A DNA stretch of 18,672 bases, taken from positions 1 to 18,672 of the forward strand of contig DASXTS010000199.1 in NCBI GenBank assembly GCA_036505275.1, written 5' to 3'. The notes beneath the pieces are model-generated. The model was given only the letters and a program-made list of their open reading frames with translations. It was not told where the DNA came from and searched no databases. This stretch comes from DASXTS01 sp036505275 (GTDB lineage Bacteria > Actinomycetota > Actinomycetes > Mycobacteriales > Pseudonocardiaceae). Shown here in pieces: positions 1-6,412 of the stretch; position 1 is the stretch's first letter; the number at the start of each line of letters is the position of its first letter. Made by a program: the position numbers and the translations under genes.

Positions 1-129
1 CATCGAGTCCTCGACGTGGAAACCCCACGGTGCCCCGAGGTCGGACACGCAGTACACCGTGCTGTGCATCCGAATCCCGCGCAGCACCTCGCTGACCGGG
101 TCGTGCGTGTCCTGGTTCAGGCGCAGCAT
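1..129 (-). CDS. AraC-family regulator, N-terminal fragment
   Basis: This is the first 43 codons of a minus-strand gene that runs off the left edge. It reads MLRLNQDTHDPVSEVLRGIR and continues through MHSTVYCVSDLGAPWGFHVE. The pattern D-P-x-S-E-V-L, a hydrophobic strand with S-x-V-Y-C, then A-P-W-G-F, is what I recognise as the start of the cupin_6 (AraC-binding-like) ligand domain of AraC-family activators, which place a C-terminal double helix-turn-helix after the sensor domain. That DNA-binding part lies outside the window. The ATG at 127-129 has only a weak upstream CAGG. The gene is divergent from the SnoaL-like gene at 265, a common regulator/target arrangement, so that gene is a plausible target (inference). 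The fragment is too short for certainty about the family. Confidence 0.7.
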   Translation of the reverse strand, partial: MLRLNQDTHDPVSEVLRGIRMHSTVYCVSDLGAPWGFHVEDSM

Positions 130-180
130 GCCTGAGCGTAACGGATGCGGAGCCGACGCCCCGCGGCGGCGTGGACGCAC

Positions 181-197
181 GGACAAGAGTTGTGTCC
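181..197. promoter_or_regulatory. small inverted repeat between divergent AraC and SnoaL genes
   Basis: GGACA and TGTCC form 5-bp arms around a 7-nt spacer, near the middle of the 135-bp divergent intergenic region (130-264). The position suits a regulator-binding site or an overlapping promoter. The arms are short enough to occur by chance, and I see no clear -35/-10 pair. Confidence 0.25.
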
Positions 198-264
198 TGT
201 CGAGCATGGACCGGCCGGGCGCCGCAGCGATCACATGACGGCAGACCCGAGAAAGGACGCTGCG

Positions 265-621
265 ATGACCGACGACGCCCGTACGGTGGTCGACACCTAC
301 TTCACCGCATGGAAGAACAACGACTTCGCCAAGATGCGATCGGTGCTCCACGACAAGATCGACTTCGCCGGCCCGATCGACCGGTTCGACAACGCCGACG
401 CCTACCAGCAGGCCATCGCCGGTCTGTCCCAGCTGAAGACCGACATCGTCATCCACAAGACCTTCGTCGACGGTCCGGACGTGCTCACCTGGTACGACCT
501 GCACACCAAGATCGCTGAACCGGCGCCGGTCGCCGAGTGGAGTCGTGTCGAAAGCGGCAAGATCACAATGGTGCGGGTCGTGTTCGACGCCCGCCCGTTC
601 AGCCCGCCACCCGGCGGCTGA
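265..621 (+). CDS. SnoaL-like / NTF2-family small protein
   Basis: A 118-residue protein. The N-terminus, M-T-D-D-A-R-T-V-V-D-T-Y-F-T-A-W-K-N-N-D-F, is the usual first helix of SnoaL-like (NTF2 superfamily) proteins: a helix ending in W-x-x-x-D-F before the L-H-D strand. The length (about 110-140) fits a single cone-shaped alpha+beta barrel. Members are small enzymes (isomerases, cyclases, hydrolases) or ligand-binding proteins, and substrate cannot be assigned from sequence. The ATG at 265 was preferred over an in-frame start at 145 because GAAAGGA lies 6-12 nt upstream and the protein family begins here; the 40 extra residues look non-coding (R/P/A-rich). It is divergent from the AraC-type gene, which may control it (inference). 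The C-terminus ends in a short proline/glycine tail. Confidence 0.8.
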   Translation: MTDDARTVVDTYFTAWKNNDFAKMRSVLHDKIDFAGPIDRFDNADAYQQAIAGLSQLKTDIVIHKTFVDGPDVLTWYDLHTKIAEPAPVAEWSRVESGKITMVRVVFDARPFSPPPGG

Positions 622-697
622 CCCGGCGTCCTCCGTACTCCAAACGGCCAGGATCTGCTGCGTTACGCGGAAGTGAATGTCGACGAAAGGCATTCCC

Positions 698-734
698 CCG
701 GTCGGGTGGTTCTCTGACTGGATCACCCGACTGG
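698..734. repeat. imperfect inverted repeat upstream of the ScyD-like gene
   Basis: The arms CCGGTCGGGTG (698-708) and CACCCGACTGG (724-734) pair at 10 of 11 positions across a 15-nt loop. It lies in the 198-bp gap between the SnoaL-like gene and the ScyD-like gene, 77 nt after one stop and 85 nt before the next start. It could be a terminator stem (but there is no T-run), an operator, or a 5'-leader structure. Nothing else recognisable was seen in 622-819 apart from the ribosome-binding site at 805-810. Confidence 0.4.
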
Positions 735-819
735 CTGACAGAATCGCCCGGGCTGCTGATCACGGCACCCCTCGTTACCGGGTGGCCGGGGGTGCGCCCG
801 GTCTGGGAGGTTGAGGCAC

Positions 820-1908
820 ATGGTGGCGATGAGTCGGACCGGATCGGTTGCCGCGGTGGCGGCCGCGTTCATCTTGACCGTGTCGATGAGCACGCCCGCT
901 GCGGCGGCGACCGTGTCGGAACCGATCATCGACGGCCTCACCGGGCCGCTCGGGCTGGCCGTTGGCAGCGACGGCACGGTGTACGTGACGCAGTCGTCGT
1001 TCGAGACGTTCACCGGCACGCTGACCGCGGTCGGAAAGAAGGGGACCACCGATCTGGTATCCGCGTCCGGGGCGACCATCGACGGCGTCGACGCAATTGG
1101 CAAGGGCAACGTCACATATGCCACCATCGGTTTTGGCGAGGGCGGCTTCTTCGCCGAAGTCCGGCGCGTGCAGCCGAACGGCACGGTGCGGGTGGTGGCC
1201 GACACGCTCGCGTTCGAGGCGGCCAACAACCCGGACCAGGTGAACTCCTACGGCTTCCAAGGCTTGACGGCCGACTGCGCCGCACAGGTGGCGGAGGCGA
1301 TACCGGATGATCCCGGCCACGGCGAACCGTACGCCGGGCTGGTCGATTCACACCCGTACGGGGTCGCGTTGATGCCTGACGGTTCCACCCTGGTCGCGGA
1401 CGCCGGCGGCAACGATCTCATTCGGATCGACGAAGGCGGAGGCGTCAGCGCCCTTGCGGTGTTCCCCCCGCAGCCGGTCGAGATCACGGCGGAGATCGCC
1501 GCCGCAATGGGTGTGCCGTGCGTTGCCGGCAGCACCTACAACTTCGAGCCGGTGCCGACCGACGTCGAGCTGGGCCCCGACGGCCTGCTCTACGTCACGC
1601 TGCTGCCCGGCGGGCCAGAAAATCCCAGCCTGGGCGCGCGTGGCGCCGTCTACAGCGTCGATCCCGACTCCGGCGACGTTGACTTCGTGGCGAGGGGCTT
1701 CCTCGGCGCAACCGGCCTTGCCGTGGCGCCCGACGGCACGATCTACGTGGCTGAGCTCTTCGGCAACCGGATCTCCACCGTCTCGGGTACCGGTGCCGAG
1801 CCATTCGTCGACGTGCCACTCCCGGCCGCCGTCGAGTGGGCCAATGGCAGGCTCTACGCCACGATCGATGTGTTCGGCAACGGCTCGGTGGTGACGATCA
1901 CGCCCTGA
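820..1908 (+). CDS. secreted ScyD/ScyE-family beta-propeller protein
   Basis: A 362-residue protein with a Sec signal peptide: hydrophobic residues about 10-22, then T-P-A-A-A-A around 25-30 as a likely cleavage site. The body carries repeated NHL-like blades: G-P-L-G-L-A-V-G-S-D-G-T-V-Y-V (43-56), H-P-Y-G-V-A-L-M-P-D-G-S with V-A-D-A-G-G-N-D-L (178-200), V-P-T-D-V-E-L-G-P-D-G-L-L-Y-V (245-259) and G-A-T-G-L-A-V-A-P-D-G-T-I-Y-V (296-310). This pattern matches the ScyD/ScyE family, named after two genes of the cyanobacterial scytonemin cluster but widespread in actinomycetes without that pathway. Function here is unknown, and no other scytonemin gene is nearby. Cys153 and Cys234 could form a disulfide outside the cell. 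ATG 820 was chosen for GGGAGG 9 nt upstream; ATG 829 and TTG 811 are alternatives. It converges on the MFS gene with a 6-nt gap. Confidence 0.85.
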   Translation: MVAMSRTGSVAAVAAAFILTVSMSTPAAAATVSEPIIDGLTGPLGLAVGSDGTVYVTQSSFETFTGTLTAVGKKGTTDLVSASGATIDGVDAIGKGNVTYATIGFGEGGFFAEVRRVQPNGTVRVVADTLAFEAANNPDQVNSYGFQGLTADCAAQVAEAIPDDPGHGEPYAGLVDSHPYGVALMPDGSTLVADAGGNDLIRIDEGGGVSALAVFPPQPVEITAEIAAAMGVPCVAGSTYNFEPVPTDVELGPDGLLYVTLLPGGPENPSLGARGAVYSVDPDSGDVDFVARGFLGATGLAVAPDGTIYVAELFGNRISTVSGTGAEPFVDVPLPAAVEWANGRLYATIDVFGNGSVVTITP

Positions 1909-1914
1909 CAGCCG

Positions 1915-3120
1915 TCAGAGCTCGCCGTCTGCGGCTTGCGGGGGGCGGCCCTCCGGTGGGAGGCGGCGGGCGATCGTGGTGGTCAGGCCCAGCGTTGCGG
2001 CGGTGGCGAGGAGCACGCCGCCGGCGCCCAGGCCGGCGGCGACGAGGCCGACCGAGAAGGGGATCACGACCTGGCCGAGGCGGTTGCCGGTCAGGCGCAG
2101 GGCCATGGCGCGGCCGCGCAGGCCGGGCGGCGCCGACCCGGCCACCCAGGACATGGTCAGCGGCTGGCCGACGCCGAGGGCGAGTCCCACCACGGTGATC
2201 ACCACGGCGAGCAGCCACAAGGGCATTGGCAGTGGTAGCAGGGCCAGGCCGACGGCCGATGCGAAGACGCTGCCGACGAGCAGGCGATGGCGGCCGGCGA
2301 AGCGGGAGAGCCGGCCAAGGAACAGCCGGGATGTCATGGACGCCGCGGCTCGGAGGGCAAGGAGCAGGCCGATGACGCCAGCGGCCAGCCCGCGGTCGGC
2401 GCCGAGGGCGGGCAGGTAGGCGAGGGTGATGTCGACCGCGGCCAGCACCACGCAGCTTGTCACCAGGGCGCGGAGCAGGCCCGGCAGGCGCAACAGGGTG
2501 GCGACGGTTCCGGCGTTCCCATCGGTGCCGGCATGCGGGTGCGGACGGCCGCTGAGCATCAGGCTGCAGGGGAACAGGGCGGCGGCCAGCACAGTGGTGC
2601 TGACGAAGATCCGTGACGTGTTCGGGATCGGGTGGTCGCCGCCGAACAACACGATCAGCCCCGGCCCGAGGGTCTGTCCCAGTGAGGCCGCGAAGGTGTA
2701 GTGGCCGAACGCGGTGTCGAGGCGCCCGGGCCCGGTGGTGTTCGCAACCAGCGACTGCTGGCCCACAACCGAGCCCAGATGGCCGACGCCGAGCAGGGCA
2801 TTAGCGAACAGGAGACCGCCCAGGCTGGTGCCGAGGAAGACGAACGCCAGCCCGGCCGCGGTCAGGATCACCGACCCCGCCAGCATGACGACCCGCTCGC
2901 CCCACCGGTCGGCAAGGTGGCCGGTGGGAACGGCGAGGACCAGCGCAACCACGGCGAAGCTGGCCGACAGCGCACCCAGCCAGGCGACGGAGATGCCAAG
3001 CTCCAGCGCCCGGTAGGACGTGGTCGGGCGCAGCACGAACGTGACGGCCTGGGTGAGGACCGAGTGGGCCAACAGCACCGCGAGCAACCGGCGGTTCGGC
3101 GCACCGCCCGGCCGTCTCAC
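1915..3120 (-). CDS. major facilitator superfamily transporter
   Basis: About 401 residues with some 12 hydrophobic segments. The loop after the second helix, G-H-L-A-D-R-W-G-E-R-V-V, is the MFS motif A equivalent, and a second copy (G-R-L-S-R-F-A-G-R-H-R) sits at the half-way duplication. It is a cytoplasmic-membrane uniporter, symporter or drug/metabolite exporter; substrate cannot be read from sequence. It is the last gene of the minus-strand run from tctC. The start is unusual: GTG 3118-3120 (or TTG 3121-3123) lies inside a 14-bp tandem repeat that begins at the cax stop codon 24 nt upstream, and no Shine-Dalgarno motif is visible, so translation may depend on ribosomes finishing cax. It could be an exporter for a pathway product or an unrelated passenger gene. 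Confidence 0.85.
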   Translation of the reverse strand: MRRPGGAPNRRLLAVLLAHSVLTQAVTFVLRPTTSYRALELGISVAWLGALSASFAVVALVLAVPTGHLADRWGERVVMLAGSVILTAAGLAFVFLGTSLGGLLFANALLGVGHLGSVVGQQSLVANTTGPGRLDTAFGHYTFAASLGQTLGPGLIVLFGGDHPIPNTSRIFVSTTVLAAALFPCSLMLSGRPHPHAGTDGNAGTVATLLRLPGLLRALVTSCVVLAAVDITLAYLPALGADRGLAAGVIGLLLALRAAASMTSRLFLGRLSRFAGRHRLLVGSVFASAVGLALLPLPMPLWLLAVVITVVGLALGVGQPLTMSWVAGSAPPGLRGRAMALRLTGNRLGQVVIPFSVGLVAAGLGAGGVLLATAATLGLTTTIARRLPPEGRPPQAADGEL

Positions 3121-3147
3121 CAAGGCCGTCTCACCAAGGCCGTCTCA
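3106..3147 (-). repeat. 14-bp tandem repeat (about 2.7 copies) spanning cax stop and MFS start
   Basis: On the minus strand the unit TGAGACGGCCTTGG occupies 3147-3134 and 3133-3120 exactly, and the first 10 bases recur at 3119-3110. The first TGA is the cax stop codon. The last base of the second unit and the first two of the third form the GTG start of the MFS gene. Because 14 is not a multiple of three, successive TGA triplets fall in different frames. Confidence 0.95.
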
Positions 3148-4296
3148 GACGAAGAAGAAGGTCAGGCCGAGCACGGCGTAGACGGCCAGCAATTGCAGCC
3201 CGTCGTACCAGGTCGACTCGCCGCGCTGGGCTATTCCGTTGGCTATCAGGCCGGCCAGGAAGATGGCGCCGATCTCCAGCCCGTTGAACACCAGCGGCAT
3301 GGGGAACGGGCCGATGAAGAAGGACGCCAGCACCAGCACGGGCGCCACGAACAAGGCGATTTGCGCGGCGGAACCGATCGCGATGTTCACCGATATGTCC
3401 ATCTTGTCGCGGAGCGCGAAATACACCGCCACCCAATGCTCGGCGGCGTTGCCAACGACGGCTACCACGATAACGCCGACGAAGAATGGAGACAGTCCGA
3501 TGGACTCGGATGCCTCCGTGATGGAGTGCACGAGGATCTCCGACATCCAACCGACCGCAGCGCCGGCGATGGCCAGCATGACCATGCTGCGCCTTACCGA
3601 CCAGGGCTCGCCGCCGTGATCTTCCTCGTCATGCGAGGGGTTGAACAGGTGGGGGTGGGTGCGCAGCGAGAACCACAGACCCGCGACGTAGCCGAGCAGC
3701 AGGACGATCCCCACTGCGGCCGACAGCGCCTGCAGCTCGCCGGAGAACGGGACGGCGGTGGCGGTCGGGCTCGGCAGCCCCCCGCCGGCCACCAGTTGGA
3801 AGATCGCCGGCATGATCAGTGCGACGGTGGCCAGCCGCAGCATGAGCGACTGGGCCGTTGCGGCCCGCGGCTCGAATCGCTGGCGGTCCCGGCCGATGCC
3901 GCCGAAGAACATGGACGCGCCCATGACGAGCAGGATGTTGCCCAGGATCGACCCCACGAGCGAGGCCTTGACCACCTCGTGCAGCCCGGCGTTGAGCGCG
4001 AACAGCGCGATGATGAGTTCCGGCGCGTTGCCGAAAGTCACATTCAGCAGCCCGCCGAGGCCGGGGCCGACGCGCGCGGCCAGTTCCTCGGTGGCCCGGC
4101 CCATGAGTGCCGCGGTGGGGATGACACCCAGCGCCGAGGTGATGAACACCGGCGTTGCACCGGCGTGCAGGAAGTCCAGCACGATCGCGACCGGAATCAA
4201 TGGCGTCAGCAGGTACGGCCAGCCCTCGCCGGTCAGCAGGAAGGGCTTCTGCCGATCGCGCGCGCCGGGAGTCTGCTGGGTCTCTGTTGTCGACAT
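3145..4296 (-). CDS. cax: Ca2+/H+ antiporter, CaCA/CAX family
   Basis: A 383-residue membrane protein with about 11 hydrophobic helices. Both diagnostic CaCA alpha-repeats are present: G-N-A-P-E-L-I (89-95) and G-N-A-A-E-H-W-V-A (282-290), whose acidic residues bind the cation. Between the halves lies an acidic/histidine loop, H-D-E-E-D-H (222-227), as in CAX exchangers. Family members expel Ca2+ (sometimes Mn2+ or Na+) from the cytoplasm in exchange for H+. The ATG is 7 nt after the lyase stop codon, with GGGATAGGG from the lyase 3' end as ribosome-binding site, so the two are almost certainly co-transcribed and co-regulated. A calcium exporter placed directly behind a carboxylate uptake and cleavage set suggests handling of calcium brought in with the acid (inference). 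The stop codon is the first triplet of a 14-bp tandem array. Confidence 0.92.
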   Translation of the reverse strand: MSTTETQQTPGARDRQKPFLLTGEGWPYLLTPLIPVAIVLDFLHAGATPVFITSALGVIPTAALMGRATEELAARVGPGLGGLLNVTFGNAPELIIALFALNAGLHEVVKASLVGSILGNILLVMGASMFFGGIGRDRQRFEPRAATAQSLMLRLATVALIMPAIFQLVAGGGLPSPTATAVPFSGELQALSAAVGIVLLLGYVAGLWFSLRTHPHLFNPSHDEEDHGGEPWSVRRSMVMLAIAGAAVGWMSEILVHSITEASESIGLSPFFVGVIVVAVVGNAAEHWVAVYFALRDKMDISVNIAIGSAAQIALFVAPVLVLASFFIGPFPMPLVFNGLEIGAIFLAGLIANGIAQRGESTWYDGLQLLAVYAVLGLTFFFV

Positions 4297-4304
4297 GGCG
4301 GGCC

Positions 4305-5117
4305 CTATCCCTGCTGCCTGCCGGACACGGCCGCGGCGAGCTCGAGTACTCGACGGGCGCGCTCGGCCACCGGCAGGTCGACGAACTCCCCGCCCGGCAG
4401 CCGCAGCGCGCTGCCACCGGCGGCGTCGAACGCTTCGATGACCTCACGAGCCCAGGCGACCTCATCGCCGCTCGGGCTGAACACCTCGTGCAGGATCGGT
4501 AGTTGCCTGGGATGGATTGCCGACTTGCCGAAGAAGCCAAGCGATCGGGCGAACTCGGCCTGCTCGCGCAGCCCCGCGTCGTCATCGAGCCGCGGGTAGA
4601 CACTGTCGATCGGCGGTTCCAGGCCGGCGGCCCTGCACACCACGACGAGGTGGGACCGCACGTACAGGGTCTGCAGGTTCCCGTTGCCGGCGTGCAGATC
4701 CTTCTGCAGGTCCACGCCGCCCATGGCCAGATGCCGGACGCCGGGCACGGAGGCGATCTCGAAGGCGGCCAGCACGCCGCGGGCGCTCTCGATCGCGCAG
4801 ATGATCGGTTTGCCTGGCGCGCGCTCGGCGACCCACCGGACGTCGGCGGCGGACTCCGTCTTGGGGATCCGGATCCCGTACGCCACCTGGCCGACCGCGC
4901 TGAGGTCCGCCTCGCACCAGTCGGTGCCCGCGGCGTTGACCCGCACCCAGGCCGGATGGTCCATCAGCGCCTCGGCGACCAGCCGCCGGGCGGTCTCCTT
5001 GTGCTCCGGCGGCACGGCGTCCTCGAGATCCAGCATCACGGCGTCCGCGCCGGCGTCGAAGACCTTGCCGAGCAGCTTGTCGTTGTGTCCCGGGGCGAAC
5101 AGGTAGCTGCGGTCCAT
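4305..5117 (-). CDS. CitE-like CoA-ester lyase (HpcH/HpaI family)
   Basis: 270 residues, the usual length for stand-alone CitE-like proteins. Landmarks in order: R-S-Y-L-F-A-P-G-H (3-11), D-A-V-M-L-D-L-E-D-A-V (25-35), R-V-N-A-A-G-T (59-65), I-P-K-T-E-S (84-89), A-I-E-S-A-R-G (108-114) with Glu110 and G-G-V-D-L (133-137) with Asp136 as probable Mg2+ ligands, and F-F-G-K-S-A-I-H-P-R-Q (195-205). The family cleaves or forms acyl-CoAs such as (3S)-malyl-CoA, citramalyl-CoA or citryl-CoA through a Mg-bound enolate. No acyl-carrier (CitD) or CitF partner is nearby, so a CoA-ester lyase is more likely than a citrate-lyase subunit. The ATG shares one base with the CoA-transferase stop (TGATG), which indicates translational coupling: activation and cleavage enzymes are made together. 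The exact substrate is not determinable here. Confidence 0.88.
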   Translation of the reverse strand: MDRSYLFAPGHNDKLLGKVFDAGADAVMLDLEDAVPPEHKETARRLVAEALMDHPAWVRVNAAGTDWCEADLSAVGQVAYGIRIPKTESAADVRWVAERAPGKPIICAIESARGVLAAFEIASVPGVRHLAMGGVDLQKDLHAGNGNLQTLYVRSHLVVVCRAAGLEPPIDSVYPRLDDDAGLREQAEFARSLGFFGKSAIHPRQLPILHEVFSPSGDEVAWAREVIEAFDAAGGSALRLPGGEFVDLPVAERARRVLELAAAVSGRQQG

Positions 5118-6358
5118 CAGGCCACACCTTCGGCTTGAAGCTTGGCGAGCTCGTCGGCGTCGATGCCGAGCAGTTCCCCGTACAGCTCCTCGTTGTCCTG
5201 ACCGAGCCGACGGCCGGGAAAGCGGATCTTGCCGGGCGTCTCGGCGAGGCGCACCATCACATTCTGCATTTTCAGCTGGCCGAGGTCCTCGTCGTCGACC
5301 GTCGTGATCGTGTCGCGGAAGAGGACCTGCGGGTCGTCGATGAGCTGCTCGATGTCGTAGATCGGCGCGAGCGCCGCGCCGGCCTCGTCGAATGCCTTGA
5401 CGACCTCGTCGAACTCGCGGGCGGCCATCCACTTGGACACCGCGCCGTCGAGCAGCTCGCTGCGGCGGCTGCGCTCACCCGCCGAAGAGAACCAGGGCTT
5501 CTGGGCGATGTCGGGCCGACCTACCAGCCGCATCACCCGCTCGGCCACTGATGTGGCGCTGGCGGAGATCGCCACCCACCGGCCGTCGCGGGTGACGTAG
5601 GCGTTGCGCGGCGCGTTGTTCGGGCTGCGGTTGCCGTGCCGCCCGGCGATGATGCCGAGCTGGTCGAACACGGTCGGGCCGGGGCCGAGAATGCCCAGCA
5701 GCGGCTCCAGCAGTGACAGGTCGATCATCTGGCCGGCCCCGCCGCGGGCGTCCCGGTGGTACAGCGCGACCATCACGGCGTACGCGCCGGCGATGCCGGC
5801 GACCCCGTCGGCCAGGCCGAACGGCGGCAGGGTTGGCGGGCCGTCCTCCTGCCCGGTCTGGTGGGCGAACCCGCTCATCGCTTCGGCGAGGGTGCCGAAG
5901 GCCCGCCGGTGCGCGTACGGCCCGGCCTGGCCGAACCCGGTCGTCCGGAGCATCACCAGCCTAGGGTTGATCTCGAACAGCTGGTCCGGGCCCAGGTTCC
6001 ACTTCTCCATCACGCCGGGCCGAAAGTTCTCCACGAGCACGTCGGCGTCGGCCACCAGCCGGCGCAGGATGTCCTGGCCCTGCGGCTTGCCGAAGTTCAG
6101 CGTCATGGCGCGCTTGTTCCGGGCGATGACCTTCCACCACAGGCCGTGCCCCTCCCGGTTCCAGCCATGGGTGCGCGCCGGGTCCCCCTTGGGGTGCTCG
6201 ATCTTGACCACGTCGGCGCCGAAATCGCCGAGCAGCATCGCCGTGATCGGCGCGGCGTAGACGGTGCTCACGTCCAGGACACGGATGCCGGCAAGGGGTG
6301 CGTGCGCTTTCTCGGTGGCCTGGTCGGCCGCGCCATGGATGTCTGACGGTGAGGTCAT
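5117..6358 (-). CDS. family III CoA-transferase (CaiB/BaiF type)
   Basis: 413 residues. It begins with P-L-A-G-I-R-V-L-D-V-S-T-V-Y-A-A-P (21-37) and L-L-G-D-F-G-A-D-V-V-K-I-E-H-P (42-56), the Rossmann-like start of the family, then R-N-K-R-A-M-T-L-N (80-88) and V-L-V-E-N-F-R-P-G-V-M (107-117). Asp184 in G-L-A-D-G-V-A-G matches the catalytic aspartate that carries the acyl-anhydride intermediate. Members are interlocked-ring dimers moving CoA between carboxylic acids (oxalate/formate, malate or citramalate/succinate, carnitine, itaconate). With the overlapping CitE-like lyase, a transferase acting on malate, citramalate or a related hydroxyacid is the best guess (inference). ATG 6356-6358 has GGGAGAA just upstream. 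The 54 nt separating it from tctA contains a 17-bp duplication. Confidence 0.9.
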   Translation of the reverse strand: MTSPSDIHGAADQATEKAHAPLAGIRVLDVSTVYAAPITAMLLGDFGADVVKIEHPKGDPARTHGWNREGHGLWWKVIARNKRAMTLNFGKPQGQDILRRLVADADVLVENFRPGVMEKWNLGPDQLFEINPRLVMLRTTGFGQAGPYAHRRAFGTLAEAMSGFAHQTGQEDGPPTLPPFGLADGVAGIAGAYAVMVALYHRDARGGAGQMIDLSLLEPLLGILGPGPTVFDQLGIIAGRHGNRSPNNAPRNAYVTRDGRWVAISASATSVAERVMRLVGRPDIAQKPWFSSAGERSRRSELLDGAVSKWMAAREFDEVVKAFDEAGAALAPIYDIEQLIDDPQVLFRDTITTVDDEDLGQLKMQNVMVRLAETPGKIRFPGRRLGQDNEELYGELLGIDADELAKLQAEGVA

Positions 6359-6373
6359 CGTTTCTCCCTGGTC

Positions 6374-6407
6374 GGGTCGGCGTCCTGGTTGGGTCGGCGT
6401 CCTGGTT
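6374..6407 (-). repeat. 17-bp direct duplication between tctA and the CoA-transferase
   Basis: On the minus strand AACCAGGACGCCGACCC occurs twice back to back. A degraded third start (GACCAGGGAG) follows immediately and supplies the CoA-transferase's purine-rich ribosome-binding site. The array fills most of the 54-nt gap after the tctA TAG at 6413-6415. Confidence 0.95.
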
Positions 6408-6412
6408 GACCG

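Noticed and set aside
2701..4599. Plus-strand open frame of 632 residues
   Set aside because: It lies antisense to the MFS, cax and lyase genes. Its translation is Gln/Arg/His/Gly-rich low-complexity sequence without recognisable domains. Long antisense frames are expected at this GC content.
4305..5117. CitE-like protein considered as the beta subunit of citrate lyase
   Set aside because: No CitD, CitF, CitC or CitG gene is present. The transferase partner and stand-alone length fit a CoA-ester lyase better.
5117..6358. CoA-transferase considered as formyl-CoA:oxalate CoA-transferase for calcium oxalate use
   Set aside because: This is attractive with the Ca2+ exporter, but there is no oxalyl-CoA decarboxylase, and the adjacent lyase indicates a carbon-carbon cleavage route. 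It cannot be fully excluded.
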